Assembly: GCA_963668365.1 (NCBI GenBank) | Contig: OY764266.1 | Span: 1,178,001-1,242,000 of the forward strand | Direction: 5' to 3' | Length of the DNA: 64,000 bases | Origin: VXNE01 sp963668365 | GTDB lineage: Bacteria; Pseudomonadota; Gammaproteobacteria; Pseudomonadales; Azotimanducaceae | In this document: positions 8,977 through 16,839 of the stretch, piece after piece | How the letters are laid out: each line of letters starts with the position of its first letter | Numbering within the stretch: position 1 is the first letter of the stretch | Made by a program: the position numbers and the translations under genes | Notes under the pieces: generated by a model | Databases searched by the model: none | Seen by the model: the letters and a program-made list of their open reading frames with translations, nothing else | Told to the model about the DNA's origin: nothing

Positions 8977-9786
8977 ATGAGCACCGCGGAGCAAGAGGCC
9001 ATCCTGGACATTCGACCCTTGACCGGCGCCCTGGGCGCCGAAGTGCGGGGCCTGGACGTCGCATCCCTCGACGACGACGGTTTCGCCGCCGTCCACGCAT
9101 TGCTGCTGCAATACGGCGCCCTCGCCATCCACGGACAGGGTCACCTCACCCTCGGCCAGTTGCGGGAGTTCGGCATGCGCTGGGGCAAGCTCCACGTGCA
9201 TGGATTCTCGCCCCTGGAGGGCTTTGACGACGCGCTCCTCGTCCGCGCCGATCCGGGCCACCCCGCCGTTTCGGACCAGTGGCACACGGACTCCACCTGG
9301 CACGAAATCCCGCCGAAGATCACCATGTTGCTTGCGCGCGAAGTTCCCCCCGTCGGCGGCGATACGGTATTCGCATCGCAGTACAGGGCCTATGAAGGCC
9401 TGTCCGATTCCATGAAGGAGTTTGTCGATCCCCTGGACGCGCGGCACGACGGACGCAACATCGATCCGAACCTTGCCAAGCAACCCGTGACGCACCCCGT
9501 GGTCATCACCCATCCGGAAACCGGCCGCAAGGCGCTCTACGTGAACGGGGGCTACACCAAGAGCATCGTGCAGCTCGCCGATCGGGAGAGCGAGGCGCTG
9601 CTCCGTTTTCTGTTTGCGCACTGCACCCAGCAGAGCTATCAGGCACGGCTACGCTACCGGCCGGGCACGCTCGCGATATGGGACCAGCGATGCATTCAGC
9701 ACGCCGGGGCGAACGACTTCAGCGGCGAGGCCCGTGAACTGCACCGCGTTGCGATATGTTGGGACGAGCGCCCGTCACGGTTGTGA
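8977..9786 (+). CDS. TauD/TfdA-family Fe(II)/2-oxoglutarate dioxygenase
   Basis: Predicted mononuclear iron oxygenase coupling 2-oxoglutarate decarboxylation to hydroxylation of an unknown small substrate. 269 residues. Iron ligands are visible as His103-x-Asp105 (DQWHTDSTW) and distal His242 (CIQHAGANDF), with the 2OG-binding Arg near 258 in LHRVAICW. Start 8977 is supported by GGAGG ten bases upstream. It stands 67 bases after modC on the same strand. The substrate cannot be read from sequence. It is one of four 2OG oxygenases in this window. Confidence 0.93.
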   Translation: MSTAEQEAILDIRPLTGALGAEVRGLDVASLDDDGFAAVHALLLQYGALAIHGQGHLTLGQLREFGMRWGKLHVHGFSPLEGFDDALLVRADPGHPAVSDQWHTDSTWHEIPPKITMLLAREVPPVGGDTVFASQYRAYEGLSDSMKEFVDPLDARHDGRNIDPNLAKQPVTHPVVITHPETGRKALYVNGGYTKSIVQLADRESEALLRFLFAHCTQQSYQARLRYRPGTLAIWDQRCIQHAGANDFSGEARELHRVAICWDERPSRL

Positions 9787-10051
9787 GAACCACGCGACCC
9801 CCACAGCAGCCAACGATCTGGTTAAGGCGACGGACGCTCTCTACCGTGTCTCCAATCGGACCGACTTCGGCGCATTGCAGCCCTCGGCAGCCAGAGCGGC
9901 GGGCCAGGGCGGCGACCAGGCAAGTCGAACTCTCGAAGCTACCGAACGAGGCCATGGTTGGGTCGATTTGGCACTAGTGTCGTGTCAGATCACCGTGTCT
10001 TGAGACGGAGCTCGAACAATCGGCCAGCAATCGGCGTTTGGACCACCCGGA

Positions 10052-10885
10052 TCAGTCGATAGGCGATAGCAGTTCCGGTGCGGTGACCAGCTGTCGAACG
10101 CCGTGAGACCCTGTTTCGTTGAACACATTCCCCTGTTCCGCCCAGCGGTGCAGGGAGTTGATGTCGAGCCTTGCGCACTGCGGCCGCACGTTCCACGTCA
10201 CCCTGGCTGCCGAACACTTGCTCTGATCGTACGACGGACCGGTCGTAGAACCCCGAAACAGCACCGGGTCGCCCGTCGTCGACGGAATGGCCTTGGCCTG
10301 GTGCCGACCGTCGACGATGTTTCCGCCGTACGTCATCGTGGTGAAATCGAGCGCGTCCGGATCGTTGACGACGAGAAATATCTGGGCCTCCACGCGCAAC
10401 AGCGGGTCGCCGCAGCCTTCCGGCACGCAGGCGCCGAGTCCCTCGCCGGGCGTTGCCTCGCACGACGTGTGAACCCAATGCACTTCGATGGTGTCGCCCG
10501 GCGCGACTCCCTGGTAGGCGCCCGGTGCCGGCGCAAGTTCAGCCTCGCCGAGGCCCGGTGTGTCGTTGCAGGCAAAGCCGCCGTCGGCGGCGTTGCTGAC
10601 GAGCACGCTGAAGCCCGGACCCTTGTGTTCGGCATTGGTGTGCGTGTGGATGTTGCAGAGGTGCATTTCGCTGGCTGGCGGCGCCATCGGGAACGCCTCC
10701 GTGTTCAGGCCCGAGGTGCTACTGATATCGCGTGGCGTCTGCGGGCCCATGCCGATGCAGAGATCCGTACCTTCCGGTTGCACTCCGGCGTCGGCGGAAG
10801 GCTCGGATGCAGACGTCTCCCTTGCGCCGTGGACGCTGACCAAAAGAGCGAACGCAACGCACAAACCATTACGAGGAAATTTCAT
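10052..10885 (-). CDS. Delta-class carbonic anhydrase
   Basis: Predicted secreted or periplasmic zinc enzyme interconverting CO2 and bicarbonate. 277 residues. The N-terminal signal peptide (about 1-26) reads NGLCVAFALLVSVHGARETSA. The signature region is CIGMGPQTPRDI (43-54) followed by LCNIHTHTNAEHKGPGF. His80, His82 and His87 are the probable zinc ligands and Glu86 is adjacent. Further family blocks are GDTIEVHWVHTSC, LRVEAQIFLVVND, ALDFTTMTYGGN, FRGSTTGPSYDQSKCS and VTWNVRPQCARLDI. The conserved cysteines suggest disulfides, fitting export. I recognise the bacterial relatives of the diatom delta class. No CO2-fixation genes are nearby, so its role is open. Confidence 0.85.
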   Translation of the reverse strand: MKFPRNGLCVAFALLVSVHGARETSASEPSADAGVQPEGTDLCIGMGPQTPRDISSTSGLNTEAFPMAPPASEMHLCNIHTHTNAEHKGPGFSVLVSNAADGGFACNDTPGLGEAELAPAPGAYQGVAPGDTIEVHWVHTSCEATPGEGLGACVPEGCGDPLLRVEAQIFLVVNDPDALDFTTMTYGGNIVDGRHQAKAIPSTTGDPVLFRGSTTGPSYDQSKCSAARVTWNVRPQCARLDINSLHRWAEQGNVFNETGSHGVRQLVTAPELLSPID

Positions 10886-10909
10886 GAGGGTGGCACCTAT
10901 TGCGCCAGA

Positions 10910-11761
10910 TCAACCCGTGTCTTGAATCACGTCGACCTGGTCCTTCGGGACATAGAAATACGATCCGGGCCGGAAATCGTAGCCCAGATCACCCAGCAGC
11001 CGCCGCTGGCGCGGCGAGCAGCGCTCGAGGATGTCGGGGATGGCGTCAAAGTCGTAGCACCGGACCCAGAGCTGGCAGTAGTTGTACAGCAGGCACTTGC
11101 GCGCGCGGCTCGATTCGTTGCGCGCGGGGCCGTGCCACAACGCGTGCGGGAACAGGTAGACGTCCCCGGCCTTGCCGGTGAGTTGGGCGGCGCCGGGCGA
11201 ATAGGGCGTCATCTGGCGCTCGCCTTCGCAGGGAATCTGGCGCAGGTGACTGCCGGGGAAGACGGTCAGGTTGCCGCAGTTCTCTCCGGCCACATCGGTC
11301 AGGAGGTACATCGCCTTCATGGCGATCGGCGGACTTGACTCGCCGACCCGTATTCTTCGCAGGGACTCGCCGCCATCGGTGTGCGTATATCCCTGGAAAT
11401 CGCTCGCCGCCGCCCGCACCACCGCCTGCGTCATGCTGAGCAGGATGTACGGACCCATGATGTCGACGATGTAGTCGAACACCGGCGAGCGATCCATCAG
11501 GTCGATGAACTCCTGGTCGTAGATCAGGAGGTCGCGCCGGTCCATGAAACCGGACGGGTCCAGGTCCTCGGCGTGGTCGAGCCAGCCGTAGTGCCCCCGA
11601 GGCAACTCCGGTCTGCGGTCCGGTTCCCATCCCGGCACCGTGCGGATCCGGTCTATCTCGCTCGAAAAGAACTCGACCTGATCGGCGTCAAGCACCCCTT
11701 CCAGGTGAAGGCAACCGTCCGTTGTCCATTGTCGGCGTTGTTCGGCAGTCAGCGTGCGCAT
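10910..11761 (-). CDS. Phytanoyl-CoA dioxygenase (PhyH) family protein
   Basis: Predicted Fe(II)/2-oxoglutarate oxygenase, 283 residues. The facial triad is visible as His127-x-Asp129 (GYTHTDGGES) and a distal His (His206 or His210 in YLFPHALWHGPARN), with Arg about 219-221 for 2OG. The N-terminus opens with the family pattern LTAEQRRQWTTDGCLHLEGVLDADQVEFF. It lies 24 bases upstream of the carbonic anhydrase gene on the same strand, so they may be co-transcribed. The substrate is unknown. A 92 bp dispersed repeat sits 140 bases upstream of its start. Confidence 0.9.
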   Translation of the reverse strand: MRTLTAEQRRQWTTDGCLHLEGVLDADQVEFFSSEIDRIRTVPGWEPDRRPELPRGHYGWLDHAEDLDPSGFMDRRDLLIYDQEFIDLMDRSPVFDYIVDIMGPYILLSMTQAVVRAAASDFQGYTHTDGGESLRRIRVGESSPPIAMKAMYLLTDVAGENCGNLTVFPGSHLRQIPCEGERQMTPYSPGAAQLTGKAGDVYLFPHALWHGPARNESSRARKCLLYNYCQLWVRCYDFDAIPDILERCSPRQRRLLGDLGYDFRPGSYFYVPKDQVDVIQDTG

Positions 11762-12129
11762 GGGTTCGTTTCCCGCCGGTCAGCATACAACTTTCGCGCG
11801 TTGCTGCGAGTCCAGTGCCACATTCCGTGCTCGCCCGCCTTTTTCAACGGTGCGGCCGGTCGCCTCTCGGGCAGGTTCAGTGCCCTCACATCTATCCGGC
11901 TTGCATGGAAGTACGCCTCCGGCGACGGGGGAAATGCTGGCACTTACTTACGCGTCAGCGGTCGGGGAAGCACCCCCGGCTGAAGGCTCCTATCCGGCTC
12001 CGGTTTGGCGTACACGACTTGCAGGCATAGGCAGTCTGCCCCGTCGCCGGCGGTCTGCGGGGCGGCTTCCATCATCGACCCGACCGAGCACCCGGGGACG
12101 GTAACCTGACCAATGCCGACAGGTATCGG
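11762..12129. other. Intergenic region upstream of the PhyH gene
   Basis: 368 bases with no supportable gene. It contains copy A of a 92/93 bp repeat (11900-11991), described separately, and the probable promoter of the minus-strand PhyH/carbonic anhydrase pair. Confidence 0.6.
11900..11991 (-). repeat. Dispersed 92 bp repeat, copy A
   Basis: Reverse complement of 62831-62923 with about 90% identity over its whole length and one single-base gap. Read on the minus strand it begins AGGAGCCTTCAGCCGGGGG and ends GGCGTACTTCCATGCAAG. It includes a GGGG-TGCTT-CCCC mini-hairpin conserved in both copies. In both places it lies upstream of, and points toward, a gene (here the PhyH oxygenase). Nature unknown: mobile fragment, leader RNA or regulatory cassette. 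Confidence 0.85.
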
Positions 12130-12669
12130 CTAGGATCTGGGCCCGAGCCGCTCGGCCCACCGGCGTGCGTGGATCCAGAGGGCGCGCAACGGGACGCCAC
12201 ACTCTGCGTGAACGTCAAGGAAGTCGCGCGGATCGAGCGGCCGTTCGCGATCCGCCCGCAAGCGCCCACGCAACAACAACCACAATCGATTCGCCATGTT
12301 GTCATCGAGGTCGGCGGGCCGCCCGACGCCGCTTTCGACATCGAGAGCGCGCCTGAGTTGCGTGTATTCCCGGTTGGCCATCCCGAACAGCGCCCGCATC
12401 ATGTCCCAGGGCGCGTCAGCTCGAATCAACGCGCGCTGAAGCTCCTCTTCCTTCCGCATGTCGGCCAGGAGTTCTATCACGCGCCGAAACAGCGAGCCGT
12501 CGAGCCGGATCTCGAGGCAGTGCGCGGATAGCGAACCAGCGCGCTGCACGTCGCCAAGGTTCAGGGTCCCCAACGCCTCCAGCTCCGCCGGCCCGAATCC
12601 CATGCCCCGCAGCGCGAGCAGATCCCCCTCGCCGAGACATCGGGTGGCGTAGAGCATGACCGACGCCAT
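12130..12669 (-). CDS. DUF2857-family protein of an integrative conjugative element
   Basis: 179 residues of unknown biochemical function. The layout matches DUF2857 proteins: LRGMGFGPAELEALGTLNLGDVQRAG near the N-terminus, a central LQRALIRADAPWDMMRALFGMANREYTQLRRALDV, and a closing block with CGVPLRALWIHARRW. Such genes are found next to ParB-like genes in PFGI-1/ICEclc-class integrative conjugative elements, as here. ATG 12669 is preferred because GAGGGTGAG lies just upstream; an in-frame ATG at 12708 would add 13 residues. No conjugation or integrase genes are in the window, so this is probably an element remnant or edge. Confidence 0.72.
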   Translation of the reverse strand: MASVMLYATRCLGEGDLLALRGMGFGPAELEALGTLNLGDVQRAGSLSAHCLEIRLDGSLFRRVIELLADMRKEEELQRALIRADAPWDMMRALFGMANREYTQLRRALDVESGVGRPADLDDNMANRLWLLLRGRLRADRERPLDPRDFLDVHAECGVPLRALWIHARRWAERLGPRS

Positions 12670-12726
12670 CAACTCACCCTCTTTGGTCGCGCCTCGCGTG
12701 CCGGCCAACTTTCGCTCCCACGCCGC

Positions 12727-13608
12727 CTAACGGTTGCCGCCGCCCGACCCGACCCGCGACAGGCGCGCCTGGAGTTCGAGGGCGACGGCTTGCGCGGTCC
12801 GATCACCCCGCACGGCCATCTCCTCCACCAGCGCGCGGCGCAGGTCCAAGAGCGCCCAGCCCGGTCCATCGTAGCGCCCGCATAGCGTGCGGAAGACCCT
12901 GTCGTACTCCTCGATCGCGTCGATCGACCAATCCCGCCACAGCGTCCGCGCCCCCCGGTCGAGGGAACGCATACTTTCGATATCGGAGCGGCTGAGTCCG
13001 TGTGCCGCGAGCGGCAGCGCCGACAACACGCGATCAGCGACGTAGGTCGCCAGTGCGATCGTCCCGCAGTCGACCTCGAAGCCCAGGGCCCCGAGCCGAA
13101 GGACAAGCCGCCGTTCATTGAGCGCCGCATCCGCCTCGCGCTCCAGCATGGCCTTGAGGTTGGCCACCGCCGCCGCCAGATCGACGAACGCGACGGCGCC
13201 GCGCAGCGCGTTCTCCTTCAGGTGGGATAGCAGCAACTCGGCTTCGCCCCGCCACGGCCGCAACAGGCATGGCGCCACGGCGAAGCGGGCCTCGCCCGTT
13301 TCCGCCGCCAGTTCCTTGAGGATACGGAGCCGCGTGCTGCCTCCTCCCCACAACACGTAGCCAGCGGCACCCTGCCGCCGCGTGACTGCGAGCGGCTGCG
13401 TCAGGCCATCGCGACGGATCGCCGCCTTGAGACGCCCGTAGGCCGGGTTCTCTGCGCGTCTTGGGTGGCACTGGCAAGCGGCGATGCGGCGAACCTCAAT
13501 GCGGCGCAACTCGAGATCGCCGCGCTCGCCCGTAGTGTCGTCAGGTCCAAGGGCAGCGTGGTTTGACCCGGGAAGCCGCCCGGCGCCACCGTCTTTGCCG
13601 CACCTCAT
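12727..13608 (-). CDS. ParB-like protein of PFGI-1-class integrative element
   Basis: 293 residues. The N-terminal ParB/Srx domain has NPAYGRLKAAIRRDGLTQPL, then VLWGGGSTRLRILKEL, the PWRGE block and HLKENALRGAVAFVDLAAAV. This matches the ICE-specific ParB family, which is distinct from chromosomal ParB: it usually lacks the canonical GERR box and carries GGxTRL instead. The ATG at 13608 overlaps the stop of the preceding gene (ATGA) and is preferred over the farther ATG at 13686. DUF2857 follows, as in known elements. Probable role: segregation or DNA processing of the mobile element. It may be cut off from its original neighbours. Confidence 0.78.
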   Translation of the reverse strand: MRCGKDGGAGRLPGSNHAALGPDDTTGERGDLELRRIEVRRIAACQCHPRRAENPAYGRLKAAIRRDGLTQPLAVTRRQGAAGYVLWGGGSTRLRILKELAAETGEARFAVAPCLLRPWRGEAELLLSHLKENALRGAVAFVDLAAAVANLKAMLEREADAALNERRLVLRLGALGFEVDCGTIALATYVADRVLSALPLAAHGLSRSDIESMRSLDRGARTLWRDWSIDAIEEYDRVFRTLCGRYDGPGWALLDLRRALVEEMAVRGDRTAQAVALELQARLSRVGSGGGNR

Positions 13609-14063
13609 TCGGACGACACCGTGACGGTCAGGTCGCGGAGGCCCGGACGCAGATCGCAAATCTCCACGCCAAGCGCCGCGACGCAATAGGTCAGCGAGTA
13701 GGTGTAGGACCCGGCGGCCTTCGCCACGTAGGCGCGGGTGAGCGCCGGGCCTTCATAGCTGAGCGCGCCGTCCTCGAGCAGCCGGTAGGCCGAGGCACCG
13801 GCGATCGGCGTCCAGCGCACCGCATAGGACCCGTCCGGCGAGGGATTCGGGCGCGCGGTGAGCGCCGCCGACTCCACGGTGATCGACGGCACGGCGCATC
13901 CGGCGCCCGACAGCGCCAGGACCAGCCCGGCGAGCCGTCCGGATGCGCCGCGGATGGCGGGAAACCTCTGCGCGCCGAGACCCTTCCGGGCGCGCGGGCG
14001 TCCCCGCTCGAGGCGCACCTCGGCGGACATCGGTATCGCGGGGATGATCGGAATGCGTCCCAT
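13605..14063 (-). CDS. Small lipoprotein-like protein with one Fn3-like module
   Basis: About 152 residues. After an Arg-rich n-region a hydrophobic stretch ends in LSGAGC, a good lipobox. The rest is one module with the pattern NPSPDGSYAVRW ... AYRLLEDGALSYEG ... AKAAGSYTYSLTYC, ending LTVTVSSE. The same module occurs twice in the secreted Rhs protein of this window (residues about 47-126 and 684-770), so the two genes share ancestry. It overlaps the ParB-like gene by ATGA. Start is uncertain (14063 or 14030). It may be a displaced fragment of an Rhs N-terminus rather than an independent gene. Confidence 0.6.
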   Translation of the reverse strand: MGRIPIIPAIPMSAEVRLERGRPRARKGLGAQRFPAIRGASGRLAGLVLALSGAGCAVPSITVESAALTARPNPSPDGSYAVRWTPIAGASAYRLLEDGALSYEGPALTRAYVAKAAGSYTYSLTYCVAALGVEICDLRPGLRDLTVTVSSE

Positions 14064-14343
14064 GTGCCAAGTTTCGTTGCCGGGGGACAGCCATGCCAGC
14101 GAAAACCCCGTCGCGCCGCGGCGGAATATTCCTGGGCGAGACCTTCGATTCGCCGCGCGCTCATGCGGATGTTCGCCGCGACTACGTCGCCGAGTCCATG
14201 TCGTTCCAGGAATGCGGCAGCTTTCGGTTGCATTGGTGCAACGCCCCACTTCGGCCGGCCGCGCATGTGAGATCGACCCGCACCTTGGACGTGATATTCG
14301 CCCGCATGGCCATGTGATGCTGCCCGTATTCATGGGTCGATAG

Positions 14344-14361
14344 TAAGGGCAACCGCCCTTA
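14344..14361. promoter_or_regulatory. Operator 1 of the S24 repressor
   Basis: Perfect inverted repeat TAAGGG-N6-CCCTTA. An identical-architecture site is 49 bases downstream. Placement between the repressor gene and the divergent minus-strand accessory genes suggests control of both directions. Confidence 0.75.
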
Positions 14362-14392
14362 ACCGCAACAAGCGATGGCATCTTGGTCAGAA

Positions 14393-14410
14393 TAAGGGCA
14401 GAATCCCTTA
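14393..14410. promoter_or_regulatory. Operator 2, abutting the S24 repressor start codon
   Basis: Perfect inverted repeat TAAGGG-N6-CCCTTA, the same half-sites and spacing as 14344-14361. With the flanking A and T it extends to 7 bp arms. It ends one base before the GTG start at 14412, so binding here would block initiation of the repressor transcript (autoregulation). It also leaves no room for a ribosome-binding site, hinting at a leaderless mRNA. Confidence 0.75.
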
Positions 14411-14411
14411 T

Positions 14412-15335
14412 GTGAATACCATCGAAGACATCCAGCAGATCATCGAAGGTGCGCTAAAAGATGCCGGGATCTCTGCCCGCAAGGCTTCCTTGCTCGCCTG
14501 CGGAAGAGAAGATCTGATCAGGGACATCAGGCGTGGAAGAATGCCGTCCTATGACCGAGTCGTCAGGATACTGGAAGTGCTTGGAATATCGATCAAGATC
14601 GCCGGTCATCGCGTTGCGCGCAGCGATCCGGACGCCTCCGGCCCGGATTCCCCGCCGGGATCGCTCGCGCCGGTCGAGCTGAAGGACGCGCTGGGGTTGC
14701 CCGCCGGCGCAACGCTGGCCGAGGCCATCGCGGAGATCGAGTCCCTAAGCGGGCACCACCCCGGCGCGAAGCTGCGCGAGATGGCGGACCTGCTGGATAA
14801 GCTGGCCGAGCGGCAGGCCGAGCTGGCCAACCGCTGGGAGCGGGGCCGTGAAATCCCGCGGGCAAGTCCCGGCGACAAGGCGCTGGCGCATCGCGAGATC
14901 CTGGACAACGTCGTCGACCTGCCAGGCGCGCGGCACATCGAGATCCGCGAGGCGGACGTGGCGGCGGGAGGAGGCGCGATCAATCTCGACGAGCCCCCGG
15001 TCAAGGGGTATCTCGCGTTCCAGCGCACATGGCTGGATCGCCACGCGCTCGACCCGACCCGATGCGTCGTGATTGATGTCCGGGGCGAGTCGATGGAGCC
15101 GACGCTACCGGACGGCTGCTCGATCCTCGTCGACCGCGGTCGGAGGCGGTGGCGGAAAGGACGGATATTCGTGTTCCTGACCGGCGACGGCCTGATCGTC
15201 AAGCGCGCCGACGAAGGCGAGACGGGCGAACGGCTGTTGGCGAGCGACCACCCCGCGTGGGCACCGGTGGTCTTTCCCGGCGATGCGAGCATCCTGGGCG
15301 AGGTCGCGTGGACCGCGCGGACTCTGCAGCGGTGA
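14412..15335 (+). CDS. LexA/CI-like transcriptional repressor with S24 peptidase domain
   Basis: 307 residues. The N-terminal helix-turn-helix region (about 1-60) reads QQIIEGALKDAGISARKASLL with DLIRDIRRGRMPSYDRVVRIL. A linker follows, then a C-terminal S24 autoprotease domain. The catalytic dyad is visible: Ser227 in RGESMEPTLPDG and Lys264 in GDGLIVKR, 37 residues apart exactly as in LexA. An Ala-Gly pair at 185-186 is a candidate self-cleavage site. GTG at 14412 is the only start keeping the DNA-binding region. Predicted to be inactivated by RecA filament after DNA damage, releasing nearby mobile or toxin genes (inference). Confidence 0.88.
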   Translation: MNTIEDIQQIIEGALKDAGISARKASLLACGREDLIRDIRRGRMPSYDRVVRILEVLGISIKIAGHRVARSDPDASGPDSPPGSLAPVELKDALGLPAGATLAEAIAEIESLSGHHPGAKLREMADLLDKLAERQAELANRWERGREIPRASPGDKALAHREILDNVVDLPGARHIEIREADVAAGGGAINLDEPPVKGYLAFQRTWLDRHALDPTRCVVIDVRGESMEPTLPDGCSILVDRGRRRWRKGRIFVFLTGDGLIVKRADEGETGERLLASDHPAWAPVVFPGDASILGEVAWTARTLQR

Positions 15336-15345
15336 GACTGATAGC

Positions 15346-15765
15346 TCAAGAGACCAAAACGACGTTGCCTTTCGGCCGTTCAGCCGCGGCGAGGACTCGG
15401 GCTTTCGGCGGACCGTTCCGAGGTTGATGCGCCCACCGCCAGCTTCCGGCCTTGCCACGCCCTACCGGCAGTCGCGACAGCAGCGCCTCCGTCACCGCCC
15501 GCCCCGCTTTGATCGCATCCATCACCCGCCCCGCGGGCCCCGCTTCCACCTGGACCAGATCGATGTCCTCGGAGTAGCGCGCCGCAGGCGTGAGATACAG
15601 CTTGTACAGAGCCGTCCCGCCGCGGAAGGCGAGAGACCGGGCAAGCACGGGGTGCGAGAACATCTCGACCAGCGCGCGGCTGATCACCAGATCCTGCTCG
15701 ACCTGAGCATCCTCGACCCAGGGCGCGGTCGTGCGCCATACCGTGACGTAATCCCGCGGGATCAC
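15346..15765 (-). pseudogene. Truncated AbiEii/AbiGii-family nucleotidyltransferase toxin
   Basis: 139 residues from a GTG start that overlaps the stop of the orphan Rhs tip (GTGA). The first 86 residues match the N-terminal half of AbiEii-like toxins: YVTVWRTTAPW, QVEQDLVISRALVEMF, then AFRGGTALYKLYL (GGTAL at 49-53) and ARYSEDIDLVQVE with the metal-binding Asp67-x-Asp69. After MDAIK the sequence departs from the family and the frame ends early, against 250-300 residues normally. The C-terminal half is missing, so the toxin is probably inactive. No antitoxin partner is adjacent. A complete AbiE pair is elsewhere at 60068-61635. Confidence 0.75.
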
Positions 15766-16839
15766 GCTTCCGCCTCGATGTGCGCATCGACAACTTCTTC
15801 CATTCGGCAGCCTTGACAGAAAGCGTCGGATACGTGTTCGTACTTGTGTGGGCCGGGCAGGATCCAGTTCTCATACCAATCTTCCTCTGTTCGTTCCGGT
15901 GAAGCAGGTGGCGAAACCGGCTCATCGGCGACCGAATGGTCTTCGAGCGTAATCGTGCGGGTGACGTTGTAGCTGTACGAGTACGGCTGGTAGTCCACGC
16001 CCCAGAAGTAGGCGTAGCTCAGGTCGTAGACGTAGTCGTTGCCCCCCGGGCCATGCCGACCCGCCGACCCTTGTCCACACCGGCACCGCGTAGCGGTAAG
16101 GAACCGCCATGACGCCGTGCACCGTCACCGTCGTGGTCACCGTCATGGTCCGCGTGGTCGAGCCGCCGCCGGCGCCGCCCCCGGCCATGCACATCGCCGG
16201 GCCGAAAATTGGGCACATCGGCCCCGCCTGCACCAGCCCCGTCGGATCCACGTAGCTCAGCGGGTTGTTGCCGACGTAGCTGTATAGGTTCCACGACTGG
16301 CTGGAAGTGGGATCCCCGACAATGGGGTCGGGGCTGAGGAACCTTCCCAGGCGCGGGTCGTACATGCGCCCGTTCATGTGGACCAGTCCGGTGCGGTCCA
16401 GGTGCTCGTGCCTCGTGAATCCCCGCGACACGCGCTCGCCGCGGGCGCCCAGAAGGGCCTCGATCTCCGCCCCGGTCAGCCGCGCCGTCCAGTCCGGCCT
16501 GCGCCGCTCCCCGTGCGGGTCGTAACCGAGCACCGCCAGCTCGTTGCCCGATGCGTCCGTCACCGACTCCACCGAGCCCAGGTGGTCACGGTGCGCGTAC
16601 TCGAACACCGATGTCGCGGTGGCCATCATGCCCGCGGGAGTCGTCCTCACATGCACCACCGAGTCGCCGATGCGCGTCCGCTCCACCGTGTCGCCGCCGA
16701 CCGTGACCGTCTTCTCGTACGCGCCCGCGTAGTACTTGCGCGACGTCTTCATCGTCGTTGCATTGCCGGAGGTGACCGACCACTCGCTCTTCTTGAAGTG
16801 GCGCGCCCCGTCCGGACCGTAGTGGAAGCTGTCCCGCGC
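15762..16839 (-). pseudogene. Orphan Rhs C-terminal tip (displaced, frameshifted)
   Basis: Lacks the N-terminal and repeat parts of an Rhs protein. It begins abruptly at 16839 within the conserved core, nearly identical to the end of the core of the intact Rhs (16238-16839 matches 18801-19402). It carries HRDHLGSVESVTD, RTGLVHMNGRMYDPRLGRFL, DPIVGDPTSS and NNPLSYVDPTG. After DPTG it has a different tip of about 160 residues that I do not recognise. The tip is interrupted by one extra base in a run of six C at 16042-16047. Beyond it the frame continues NDYVYDLSYAYFWGVDYQPY to DAHIEAEA. This is the usual mark of a tip displaced by recombination. Confidence 0.85.
16238..16839. repeat. 602 bp direct repeat, copy 1 (Rhs core end)
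   Basis: Ungapped match to 18801-19402 at a constant offset of 2563 bases. Divergence is concentrated at the low-coordinate end, toward the DPTG boundary; the stretch 16590-16839 is almost identical. The match breaks sharply at 16840. Confidence 0.92.

Noticed and set aside
13691..14266. 191-codon frame overlapping the Fn3 lipoprotein in another frame
   Set aside because: Its start looks protein-like, but the downstream half conflicts with the Fn3 module frame, which matches the Rhs protein.
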